Source: Ruminococcus sp. (lineage in GTDB: Bacteria; Bacillota; Clostridia; Oscillospirales; Ruminococcaceae). From it: DNA of 60,684 bases. The position numbers and the translations under genes were made by a program. Below, piece after piece: positions 44,428 to 52,466 of the stretch; position 1 is the stretch's first letter; every line of letters starts with the position of its first letter. A model generated the notes under the pieces. The model made no database searches and was not told the origin of the DNA. It worked only from the letters and a program-made list of their open reading frames with translations. The stretch is from positions 1 to 60,684 of the forward strand of contig SVNK01000011.1 in assembly GCA_015066935.1 (NCBI GenBank). The letters are read 5' to 3'.

Positions 44428-44543
44428 GCGGACGACTGATGGTCGTCCCTACATTTATACACGTAAAACAGTCAATCTGTAGGGATGTCCAATGGACATC
44501 CGCATATACATTGTACCGACAAATCGACTTTTTCGACAGACTG
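44428..44543. mobile_element. Truncated, diverged relative of the 24475/34541 element
   Basis: CCCTACATTTATACACGTAA and CAGTCAATCTGTAGGG match the interior of copy A (CCCTACATTTATAATACGTA and so on). The right end, read inward as CAGTCTGTCGAAAAAGTCG, matches the CAGACTGTAGAAAAAGCCG end. The left end is not recognisable. A terminator-type hairpin abuts its right end at 44544. Confidence 0.55.
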
Positions 44544-44586
44544 AAGGCTCAGCTTCTTCCCGTAAAGGAAGCGGCTGAGCCTTTTT
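44544..44586. terminator. Hairpin terminator between the kinase and spoIVA genes
   Basis: AAGGCTCAGC and GCTGAGCCTT with inner TTCTTCC/AGGAAG pairing, followed by TTTTGTTTTT. It lies between convergent genes and abuts the element remnant. Confidence 0.7.
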
Positions 44587-44590
44587 GTTT

Positions 44591-46066
44591 TTATAAAATG
44601 AAGCAGATAAGTCCGCTGCAGCCGTCGTTTATCACACGTTGGAGAGTCTCCTGAAGCTTCATTCGTGCCTCTACGGGCATTTTGTAAAGCTTGTTGTGGA
44701 GTCCCTCATTAACAAGCTCGTGGAGCGACTTTCCGAAAATATTTGATTCCCAGATTCTGGTGGGGTCCTCATCGAAGCCGTCAAGGAGGTACATGACAAG
44801 CTCCTCGGACTGGCGTTCTGTTCCGACAATCGGGCTGACCGTAGTGTTGATATTGGCTTTCATAAGATGAATCGACGGTGCCGATGCCTTGAGTTTTACG
44901 CCGTATTTTCCACCCTGACGGATAATTTTCGGTTCCTCAAGTGTAAGCTCATCAAGCTCAGGCATGACGATTCCGTAGCCTGTTGCCTCAACCTCGGCGA
45001 GTGCAGGTTCTATACGCTGGTATTTGCGGCGGATTTCGTTGAACTCCATAAGAAGCGGCATGAGGTCGCTTTCACTTTCAATCTCAATTCCTGTAGCTTC
45101 ACCCAGAATCTTATAGAAAAGACTGCTGTCAAGTTCTGCCGTAATGGTCACGGAGCCTTTTCCAAGGTCGATTGAACTTATCTCAGCCTTTACAACGTGC
45201 GGACACTCCGACATTGCCAAAACAGCAGTTTCCGCTTCACGGACAAGTCTGATGTCTTTTGCAGCCTCTCTTATGCAGCCGAGAATCTCTGAACGCAGCC
45301 AGTGACCCTTTTCGAGAGTGTTGATCCAGCGTGCGGTACGGATATTGATTTCCTTGATGGGGAAGGAAAAAAGGATTTCACGAAGAATTTCTTTAATGTC
45401 ATTTTCACCGAGTTCAAGGCAGTTTACGGGAATAACCTTTGCGTCGTAGCGTGACGTAAGCTCGTCGGCAAGACGCTTTGTTTCCGCAGAATCGGGAGCA
45501 ACAGTGTTAAGAATCACCACAAACGGCTTGCCGAGTTCGTTGAGTTCACGGATAACACGTTCCTCGCACTCCTCATATTCACTTCTCGGGATATCGGTAA
45601 CAGAGCCGTCTGTTGTGACGACAAGACCGATTGTTGAATGGTCGGTAATGACCTTCTGCGTTCCGATTTCGGCAGCCATGTTGAACGGAATCTCCTCATC
45701 GAACCATGACGTCATTACCATGCGAGGCTGTTCGTTTTCTATGTAGCCGAGGGAGCTCGGTACGATATAGCCTACGCAGTCGATAAGACGTACATTGAAT
45801 GAAGCAGAGTCACCGAGATCAACTTTTACGGCTTCTTCGGGGATGAATTTCGGTTCTGTAGTCATGATTGTCTTACCGGCAGCCGACTGGGGTAGCTCGT
45901 CGAGAGCCCTCTCCCTCATGAAATCGCTTGTAATATTGGGAATAACAAGATTTTCCATAAATCTTTTGATGAAGGTGGACTTGCCCGTCCGTACAGGACC
46001 GACAACACCGATATATATATCGCCGTTTGTACGTTCTGCGATATTGCTGTAGATATCTTTAACCAT
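44591..46066 (-). CDS. spoIVA: Spore coat morphogenetic ATPase SpoIVA
   Basis: A 491-residue protein, the same length as Bacillus SpoIVA (about 492). The N-terminus IYSNIAERTNGDIYIGVVGPVRTGKSTFIKRFM holds the Walker A GPVRTGKST, and DCVGYIVPSS and TTDGSVTDIPR follow in the family order. It polymerises with ATP hydrolysis on the forespore surface to form the coat basement layer. ATG 46066 has AAGGAGAT 4 nt upstream; the longer start lies before that site. Its partner SipL is encoded immediately upstream, with a gap of about 65 nt. Confidence 0.96.
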   Translation of the reverse strand: MVKDIYSNIAERTNGDIYIGVVGPVRTGKSTFIKRFMENLVIPNITSDFMRERALDELPQSAAGKTIMTTEPKFIPEEAVKVDLGDSASFNVRLIDCVGYIVPSSLGYIENEQPRMVMTSWFDEEIPFNMAAEIGTQKVITDHSTIGLVVTTDGSVTDIPRSEYEECEERVIRELNELGKPFVVILNTVAPDSAETKRLADELTSRYDAKVIPVNCLELGENDIKEILREILFSFPIKEINIRTARWINTLEKGHWLRSEILGCIREAAKDIRLVREAETAVLAMSECPHVVKAEISSIDLGKGSVTITAELDSSLFYKILGEATGIEIESESDLMPLLMEFNEIRRKYQRIEPALAEVEATGYGIVMPELDELTLEEPKIIRQGGKYGVKLKASAPSIHLMKANINTTVSPIVGTERQSEELVMYLLDGFDEDPTRIWESNIFGKSLHELVNEGLHNKLYKMPVEARMKLQETLQRVINDGCSGLICFIL

Positions 46067-46130
46067 TTTTATCTCCTTACGCATATTGTTTGTTCGCAGT
46101 TTATGCGGAATACCGCATCAGAAAGCCATA

Positions 46131-47684
46131 TCAGGTTACTATTGGGATAAGCAGCATTCCGCCGTTTTCAAGACGGTCGCCTGCAAGCTCGTTTTCCTCA
46201 AGAACAGCGTCTACCACTGTGCTGTATCGTTTGGCGATGTCCCAGATCTCCTCATTTTCGGTACCGTAGTAGAGTTTTACAGCATAATCGCCGTCACGTT
46301 CTTTTTTTGTTGAATTATCCACGGCGATGTCTGTCAGAGCCTTTACCGACGAACAGCCGTATGCAAGGATTTTTGCCGAAATATCTGCCTTTGCGGTAAG
46401 CACTCCCTCTGCACTGATATTATATGACACGTCTTTTACGGAGATTTCAGCCGAAATACTGCACCCCGATACTTCTTCGCCGAGGACGATCGTTTCCTCA
46501 AACGCTTCGTCACGATCAGGCATAACGATCATACCCGAAGCGTCCGCAGCTGCCATAGAGTAGGTGAGCATTCCGCTTACAATTAGTGAGTGACCGTCAT
46601 CGCTCATGTGCGTGTTGATATTTTTCGGAGCACACCACATTGCATAAATCCTTTGCGGAACAGCGTCGTTTTCGGCGATACGTGCAGTGTGGCGGAAGTT
46701 CTCGCTGAAAACGGCAGGTATCTGTTCTGCACGCACATCTGATGAGGAAATCATGCAGGGATATACAGTAGAATAAGCGTCGGTTCCTATCATCAGTGAA
46801 GCTGATTTTACGGCACTGCATACAAGTTTCAGTTCAATTTCACAGCGAAGGATACGGTTTTCGCCGTCCTTGTCGGCAACAGGAGTAACATCGCAGCCGA
46901 GTGTTTCGGGAGTTACAGTACATTCAAATGAATCGTCTATACCGTCAATATCAATAATCTGACTGTAGGGGAATGTGAAGCTCATAGGCTCAACAGCACC
47001 CGTTCCATCCTTTTCGCAGGAACACAGCAGACGAATCTCGGCTTCACCCTTTGCAAGCAGTTTGCCTGAAACCATCTTCTTCTCACATTCACCGACAATG
47101 CACCGACAGCTGATAATTCCGAGAATTGCGGGCTGTGCAGGTGTAAGCTCAGTCTCCTCGCTGATTTCAATGCTTTTTTCCACTACGACTTTTTCCGACG
47201 CAAATTTCAGCGGTATTTTTCTGAGCTGGATATTCATGCCTGACGCATCGCAGATGACTTCCTGTGCAGTTTCTCCCGTGACTGAAATCTTTACCGAAAC
47301 GGCACCTCTCATATCAAGACGGCGCTTGTTCACAACACGACAATTGGCGTGCTCGGCTTTAGGAACAAGTTTCACGACAGGAGTGTCACAGGCTTTGCCA
47401 AGCTCCACCGTCTTTGAAAAGCTGCGGCGCTGTGAAATGCACTGGGGAACATTACTGTCCTCGCTGCAATAAATCACCCGAATGTCACAACGAAGCTCAT
47501 ATGTGAGTCTTTCACCGCTGATGTTCCAGCTTGTTATTACAGGAACGGTCTCACAGCGAATGAGCCTGAAAATATCGGGATAATAGTCAGGAAGGATATA
47601 ATCCAGTTCAACGCTCTGTTCCTGAATACCTTCGAAAATAATATCCGCTACCGGTACGGTCGCTCTGTTAATCTTTAATTCCAT
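46131..47684 (-). CDS. sipL: SpoIVA-interacting protein SipL (DUF3794-LysM)
   Basis: A 517-residue protein with an N-terminal SipN-like region (MELKINRATVPVADIIFEG), repeated DUF3794-type beta domains (around residues 40-440) and a C-terminal LysM domain (VKLYYGTENEEIWDIAKRYSTVVDAVLEENEL...GGMLLIPIV). In Clostridioides difficile a protein of this layout and size binds SpoIVA through its LysM domain. ATG 47684 has AAGGAGG 6 nt upstream. No sigma-A promoter is obvious; GAATAC-type boxes upstream could be sigma-E, which would fit mother-cell expression, but this is weak. Confidence 0.92.
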   Translation of the reverse strand: MELKINRATVPVADIIFEGIQEQSVELDYILPDYYPDIFRLIRCETVPVITSWNISGERLTYELRCDIRVIYCSEDSNVPQCISQRRSFSKTVELGKACDTPVVKLVPKAEHANCRVVNKRRLDMRGAVSVKISVTGETAQEVICDASGMNIQLRKIPLKFASEKVVVEKSIEISEETELTPAQPAILGIISCRCIVGECEKKMVSGKLLAKGEAEIRLLCSCEKDGTGAVEPMSFTFPYSQIIDIDGIDDSFECTVTPETLGCDVTPVADKDGENRILRCEIELKLVCSAVKSASLMIGTDAYSTVYPCMISSSDVRAEQIPAVFSENFRHTARIAENDAVPQRIYAMWCAPKNINTHMSDDGHSLIVSGMLTYSMAAADASGMIVMPDRDEAFEETIVLGEEVSGCSISAEISVKDVSYNISAEGVLTAKADISAKILAYGCSSVKALTDIAVDNSTKKERDGDYAVKLYYGTENEEIWDIAKRYSTVVDAVLEENELAGDRLENGGMLLIPIVT

Positions 47685-47826
47685 AGGGAACCTCCTTGAA
47701 AATTTCCTTTGCTCAATAATATGCAGCTGTGGGTACAAGTATTCATACTGTCTGCAAAGCGTATTCCAATTACATGGCAGATAAAGTGACAATTTTGTTA
47801 TATTTGTCTAATTAAGGGGAATATCC

Positions 47827-47855
47827 TTGACATAGACGATTTACTGTGATAAAAT
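47827..47855 (+). promoter_or_regulatory. Sigma-A promoter of paralog 3 and the YidC-TagF fusion operon
   Basis: TTGACA (47827-47832) and TAAAAT (47850-47855), 17-nt spacer. Confidence 0.8.
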
Positions 47856-47933
47856 AAAAAATGCGGTTGTGTAGAATTTATGTCAAACAATACGCAAGGG
47901 ATAAAAAGGGAAAAATCACTACAGGGGGTAAAA

Positions 47934-49727
47934 ATGTCAAAAAGAAAAACAAATACAATTGAATCAGAAAAGAAAAAAAGAGAGCCTATGACTCTGCGTG
48001 ACATCATGAATGCACTGCTCGTCAGTCTTGCCGCTAATTTCGGACTCTTCATAGTCTCGCCTTCTTGTGTCTATCTCAATAATCAGCAGGATTTTCCGAT
48101 AACGTTCAGAAGACTTATGATTGTAATGGGTATAGGCGGAGCCGCAAATACAGTTGTATTTGCACTGTTTCTTCTGCTGCTGAGACTGCTCAGGAAACGT
48201 CTTTATGAAGGCGCATTGAGGTTCACGCTCGGACTTATGCTTTCAGGCTTCATACAGTGCGTCTTTTTAAATGCGGATGATACAGTTTTTTCGGGAGACC
48301 GAGAACGCTTCAACCACATCAATGCCGCAACTGTTTTCAATTTTGTGCTGTATTTCGTTATCGCACTGATACCCGTAGGACTGCACATCTTCCTTTTAAA
48401 ACGGAATCTCTATCCGAAACTCAGGAAAAACGGAGTTGCATGGGGAGCTTCGCTTGCATTTACAGTGCAGTTTGTGTGGGCAGCAATTTTCATCTACAAT
48501 GCAGAACCCGAACTTGCGTCAACATACACCGGATACCTTTCATATAAGCCGGCTATGTCGCTTTCGGAGGACGAGAATATCGTCGTTTTCCTTTCAGACA
48601 GACTTGACGGTGAGTGGATGGACGACCTTATCGAACAGTATCCCGAACTCACAGAAAAACTCGACGGCTTCACATTCTATCAGAATAATGTTGCTCATAA
48701 CACAAATACATTCCCGTCCGTACCTCAGATGCTTACAAATACTCTGTACAACGGCAAGGAATGGCCGAATTACATGAGGGAAGCGTGGTCGGGAGATACA
48801 CTTCCGTCCGTGCTTAAAGGGAAGGGGAACTATGACATCAATCTCCTTCCCGACTGCATTACAACTATCAACAACACCCGTTTTATTGAGGATCAGTGTG
48901 ATAATATCGCTCATGCTCCGGAATATGCGGTTAAATACAACTATTTTGAACAGTTCGGCATCCTGCACGCCACGCTGAAGCTTTCAGCCGCAAGAGTTTC
49001 TCCGTACTATCTCAAGGGAAAAATGGCGAAGGGACTCGGAGCAAACGTTGGACGTCACTTCGTTCAGATAGACCATGCACTTGAGGATCAGCGTCTTACT
49101 TCAATGAAGCCGAATACTGATCTGCGCTTCATGAACTATCTCACAAAATACGGTCTTAACGCAAACAATGAGCATAAAACCTTCTCGTTCATTCATTTAA
49201 GCGGTGCACACACTCTGTCCAACGAAATCGCAGAGCTTTACGCTCCTATCGACGGCGACGCTGATTTCTACCAGACAACCCGAGGCGATTTTGAGATAAT
49301 CTTCGAGTATATGAATCAGCTGAAGGAACTCGGACTCTACGATAATACAACCATTATTATCCTCGGAGACCACGGCAGACCACCCGTTGAAATAAACCCT
49401 TTCAAGCATACTCTTGACAGTGCTATTACAACGGCACTCCTCATAAAGCCGAAAAACAGCTCGGGAGAGCTTCAGTATGACCGCTATTCAGAGCTTTCAA
49501 ACGATAATTTCCCTGCAAGTGTGCTCCAGTATGCAGGTATAGAGCACGGGGATTTCGGTCTTTCATACAGAGACATCATTGACAATGACCTGCACCCCGA
49601 CAGATTCCTCCAGACTATCAAATTCAACAACTATGGTCGTCTGTCGCTGCACGCCCTCTATAAGATCACAGGTGATGCCCGTGATTTCAATAACTGGGAA
49701 GTACAGCCGAAGCATGAACACGAATAA
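47934..49727 (+). CDS. LtaS-like/sulfatase-superfamily membrane enzyme, paralog 3
   Basis: A 597-residue paralog of the enzymes at 35300 and 37114. A short basic start, five helices, then the extracytoplasmic domain with VVFLSDRLDGEWMDD, NTNTFPSVPQMLTNTLYNG, FSFIHLSGAHT and TIIILGDHGRPPVEI. The first motif has Ser for Thr before the metal-binding Asp (LSDRLD). It ends LHPDRFLQTIKFNNYGRLSLHALYKITGDARDFNNWEVQ, close to paralog 2. ATG 47934 has AGGGGG 5 nt upstream. First gene of a three-gene operon with the small protein and the YidC-TagF fusion. Confidence 0.83.
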   Translation: MSKRKTNTIESEKKKREPMTLRDIMNALLVSLAANFGLFIVSPSCVYLNNQQDFPITFRRLMIVMGIGGAANTVVFALFLLLLRLLRKRLYEGALRFTLGLMLSGFIQCVFLNADDTVFSGDRERFNHINAATVFNFVLYFVIALIPVGLHIFLLKRNLYPKLRKNGVAWGASLAFTVQFVWAAIFIYNAEPELASTYTGYLSYKPAMSLSEDENIVVFLSDRLDGEWMDDLIEQYPELTEKLDGFTFYQNNVAHNTNTFPSVPQMLTNTLYNGKEWPNYMREAWSGDTLPSVLKGKGNYDINLLPDCITTINNTRFIEDQCDNIAHAPEYAVKYNYFEQFGILHATLKLSAARVSPYYLKGKMAKGLGANVGRHFVQIDHALEDQRLTSMKPNTDLRFMNYLTKYGLNANNEHKTFSFIHLSGAHTLSNEIAELYAPIDGDADFYQTTRGDFEIIFEYMNQLKELGLYDNTTIIILGDHGRPPVEINPFKHTLDSAITTALLIKPKNSSGELQYDRYSELSNDNFPASVLQYAGIEHGDFGLSYRDIIDNDLHPDRFLQTIKFNNYGRLSLHALYKITGDARDFNNWEVQPKHEHE

Positions 49728-49769
49728 CGGCTCTTCCGCAAAAATACTTAATTAATAAGGAGAAATATT

Positions 49770-50027
49770 ATGTTAAACGAGATCAATTCAATGGCAGCTA
49801 TGTATATCGACCCTGCCACCACAAGCTATATCATCCAGATAGTTACAGCTGTTGTTATCGGACTGGGTACAATCATCGGTATCTGCTGGAGCAAAATCAG
49901 GCGTGCTTTCAAGAAGAAGGAAAAGGAAATCGAGGCTATCGACGCTTCCGAAATCAATGCACTCCACGACGGCGAAAAGGACGTTATCACCGCAGATGAC
50001 CTCCTTGAAGAAGACAGCGACAAGTAA
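49770..50027 (+). CDS. Small single-helix membrane protein (YIDP motif)
   Basis: An 85-residue protein: MYIDPATTSYIIQIVTAVVIGLGTIIGICWSKIRRAFKKKEKE gives one helix (about 18-40) with a YIDPxTxSY lead-in and a basic membrane-exit, then an acidic cytoplasmic tail. I recall similar YIDPxT small proteins near sulfatase-like and teichoic-acid-type genes in clostridia, but no function is known to me. AAGGAG precedes ATG 49770. It sits 42 nt after paralog 3 and 18 nt before the fusion gene, so it is probably a subunit or chaperone of that machinery. Confidence 0.75.
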   Translation: MLNEINSMAAMYIDPATTSYIIQIVTAVVIGLGTIIGICWSKIRRAFKKKEKEIEAIDASEINALHDGEKDVITADDLLEEDSDK

Positions 50028-50045
50028 AAAAGGAGCTTCGGAATA

Positions 50046-52067
50046 ATGTCATATTTAGGTACAGCCCTCGGCTGGGTTATGGGTATCATCTATAATCTGA
50101 TTCAGAATTATGGTCTCAGCATTATAATTTTTACCCTGTTCACAAAAATCATCCTCTTCCCTCTGAGTCTCCTTACACAGAAGAACTCTATTAATATGGT
50201 AAGACTCATGCCTGAGGAAAATGCACTTAAAATAAAGTATATCGACGACAAAGACAAGCTTGCGGATGAGCGTCTTGCTCTGTATAAAAAGTACAAGTAC
50301 AATCCGCTCCTTGGTTCTGTACCGCTCCTTTTGCAGATTCCGCTTGTTCTTGGTCTTGTATACGTAATCTACCGTCCTATTTCATTTGTTCTTCAGATTG
50401 ACAGCAGTATCGTTGACTCCATGAAGGAATGGCTGATAAATGTTGTTCAGAGTACAAAAACAGAGGACAATGTCTATCAGGTTGAAATCATCAATAAAAT
50501 CAAGGCAGGAATTGTCCCCGAGGGAAGCACTTTCGCTTCTGCAATCGCTGATATAAAGGCTCTTGATATGCATTTTCTCGGCTTTGACCTAAGCTGTACT
50601 CCTTCAATAAAGAGTGCTGACAGATACATGCTTGTGCCGATTCTTTCAGGCGTGAGTGCGTGGCTTCTCTGCTTTGTACAGAACAGAATCAACATCCTTC
50701 AGATGGCTGCGGGAAACGCAAATAAAATCACCACGACAATCTTTATGGTGGCATTCTCCACATACTTTGCATTCCTTGTACCTGCCGGAGTAGGTCTTTA
50801 CTGGATATTCGGCAATATTTTTGCGATTCCCTCGATGATGCTCACAAACCTCTGTATGCCTCCCAAGAAGTACGTTGATTACGAATACCTCAAAAAGATG
50901 GAGCAGCAGCGTATCGAAAAGGAGAAAATCCATAAGGCAAACAGTGCCCGTGAAAAAGCAGACTATAAGAAGTTCTTTGATCAGAAGGACGTCAAGCTTG
51001 TTTTCTACAGCGAACAAAGCGGCTTCTTCAAGTATTACGCCGGTATGATCGACTATATCTGTAAAAACTCTGATATTCAGATTCACTATATCACAAGTGA
51101 CCCCGATGACGCTATTTTTAAGGACGAGCGTTCACAGATTCACCCGTATTATATAGGCTCTGATAAGAAGCTCATCCCGCTGTTCATGCAGCTTGACTGT
51201 AAAATGTGCGTTATGACGACTCCCGACCTTGAAAAGTATCATCTCAAGCGTTCAAGAGTCAACAAGAATATCGAGTACGTCTATACTTTCCACGGTATGG
51301 GAAGTACGGCTCTTACGCTCAGAAAGGGCGCTCTTGACTGGTACGACACAGTTTTTGCCGTTGGTATAGACTCTGTAAACGAAATAAGAGACGCAGAGGA
51401 GCTTTATAAGACTCCTAAGAAGCGTATTGTCGAAACAGGCTATCCTCTTATCGGCGAGCTTATCGAAAAGTACGAATCAACCGAGCATAAGAAGAATGAA
51501 CGTCCGAGAATTCTCATAGCACCTTCATGGCAGCCCGACAATATCATTGATTCGTGTATTGACGATATTCTTGCAGAGCTTGCAGAAACCGACTATGAGA
51601 TTATTGTCCGTCCTCATCCTCAGCAGGTACGTCACCAGCCTGAGAAATTCGAAATCATGACCGAAAAGTTCAAGGATAACAAGAACATTGAAATCCAGAC
51701 AGACTTCTCTTCTAATAATCCTATTATGGAATCGGATATTCTCATTACAGACTGGTCTGATATTTCATGGGAGTTCGCATTTGTTACAAAGCGTCCCGTA
51801 CTGTTCATCAACACTCCCATGAAGGTAATGAATACAGAGTGGGAGAAAATCAAGACAAAGCCCATTAATATCACTCTGAGAGATGTTATAGGTGTTTCTC
51901 TTGAAACTGACGAAACCGATAAAATCAAGTCCACAATCAGCGAAATGCTCGCAAACAGCGACAAATACCGTGAGGTTATCACAGATACGCTCAATGAACA
52001 CGTGTTCAACGTGACAAAGAGTGGAAAGCTCTGCGGTGCATATATCGTGAAATCTATCGGAAAATAA
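50046..52067 (+). CDS. Fusion of YidC/Oxa1-type membrane domain and TagF-like CDP-glycerol glycerophosphotransferase
   Basis: A 673-residue protein with two unrelated domains. Residues about 1-290 resemble YidC/Oxa1 insertases: helix pairs LSIIIFTLFTKIILFPLSLLT, GSVPLLLQIPLVLGLVYVIYRPI, VPILSGVSAWLLCFVQNRINIL and FAFLVPAGVGLYWIFGNIFAIP, plus a charged cytoplasmic coil. The conserved helix-1 Arg of YidC seems replaced by Lys (FTKIILFPL). Residues about 315-673 match PF04464-type glycerophosphotransferases: YTFHGMGSTA, IIVRPHPQQ, SDILITDWSDISWEFAFVTKRPVLF. It may extend or attach glycerol-phosphate units at the membrane. The frame is continuous; this is one gene, not two. Confidence 0.88.
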   Translation: MSYLGTALGWVMGIIYNLIQNYGLSIIIFTLFTKIILFPLSLLTQKNSINMVRLMPEENALKIKYIDDKDKLADERLALYKKYKYNPLLGSVPLLLQIPLVLGLVYVIYRPISFVLQIDSSIVDSMKEWLINVVQSTKTEDNVYQVEIINKIKAGIVPEGSTFASAIADIKALDMHFLGFDLSCTPSIKSADRYMLVPILSGVSAWLLCFVQNRINILQMAAGNANKITTTIFMVAFSTYFAFLVPAGVGLYWIFGNIFAIPSMMLTNLCMPPKKYVDYEYLKKMEQQRIEKEKIHKANSAREKADYKKFFDQKDVKLVFYSEQSGFFKYYAGMIDYICKNSDIQIHYITSDPDDAIFKDERSQIHPYYIGSDKKLIPLFMQLDCKMCVMTTPDLEKYHLKRSRVNKNIEYVYTFHGMGSTALTLRKGALDWYDTVFAVGIDSVNEIRDAEELYKTPKKRIVETGYPLIGELIEKYESTEHKKNERPRILIAPSWQPDNIIDSCIDDILAELAETDYEIIVRPHPQQVRHQPEKFEIMTEKFKDNKNIEIQTDFSSNNPIMESDILITDWSDISWEFAFVTKRPVLFINTPMKVMNTEWEKIKTKPINITLRDVIGVSLETDETDKIKSTISEMLANSDKYREVITDTLNEHVFNVTKSGKLCGAYIVKSIGK

Positions 52068-52086
52068 ACCGATATAACGCAAAAAA

Positions 52087-52115
52087 AGGAGACAGAAATG
52101 TCTCCTTTTTATTTG
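52087..52115 (+). terminator. Terminator of the YidC-TagF operon
   Basis: GGAGACA-GAAA-TGTCTCC followed by TTTTTATTT, 20 nt after the stop codon. A second small hairpin, AAAAGC...GCTTTT, follows at 52131-52159. Confidence 0.85.
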
Positions 52116-52426
52116 CCTTATACAACGAAAAAAAGCCGTATTGCAAGAATACAGCTTTTATCCGATTTGTCCACTTACAAGGAATGGATAGCAAAGGAAT
52201 TTGGGAGGGGTTGTTGACTCCGCTATCCAAGGAGTCGGTATTATTCATTTACCGTCATTTCCAGATGTGTGCAGATACTGAAAGTGGCGGATTTACTCAG
52301 AACATTTTGCCTACGCATCACTGTTCTGAAACTATAATCATTATACACCTGTATCAGAAATTTGACAACTCATTTTTTGCGGATTTGGTGGACAATATAA
52401 CTATTTTTTCTTGGTTTTTCACAAGA
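52116..52426. other. Intergenic region with inverted repeats, no supported gene
   Basis: No convincing coding region. Visible structure: AAAAGCCGTATT/AATACAGCTTTT (52131-52159), TGGATAGC (52185-52192) with GCTATCCA (52222-52229), and GACTCC (52216-52221) with GGAGTC (52231-52236), the last two interleaved. It may be a decayed mobile element or a structured RNA. The short open frames on both strands lack ribosome binding sites. Confidence 0.4.
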
Positions 52427-52454
52427 AAAGCAGTTCATTACAATGAACTGCTTT
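52427..52454 (-). terminator. Terminator of the GH43 gene
   Basis: AAAGCAGTTCATT (52427-52439) and AATGAACTGCTTT (52442-52454) form a 13-bp stem followed on the minus strand by TCTTGTG, just beyond the GH43 stop. Confidence 0.75.
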
Positions 52455-52466
52455 CTGATAAGTCTT

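Noticed and set aside
47880..47933. N-terminal extension of LtaS-like paralog 3 from ATG 47880
   Set aside because: No ribosome binding site; ATG 47934 has AGGGGG at the right distance.
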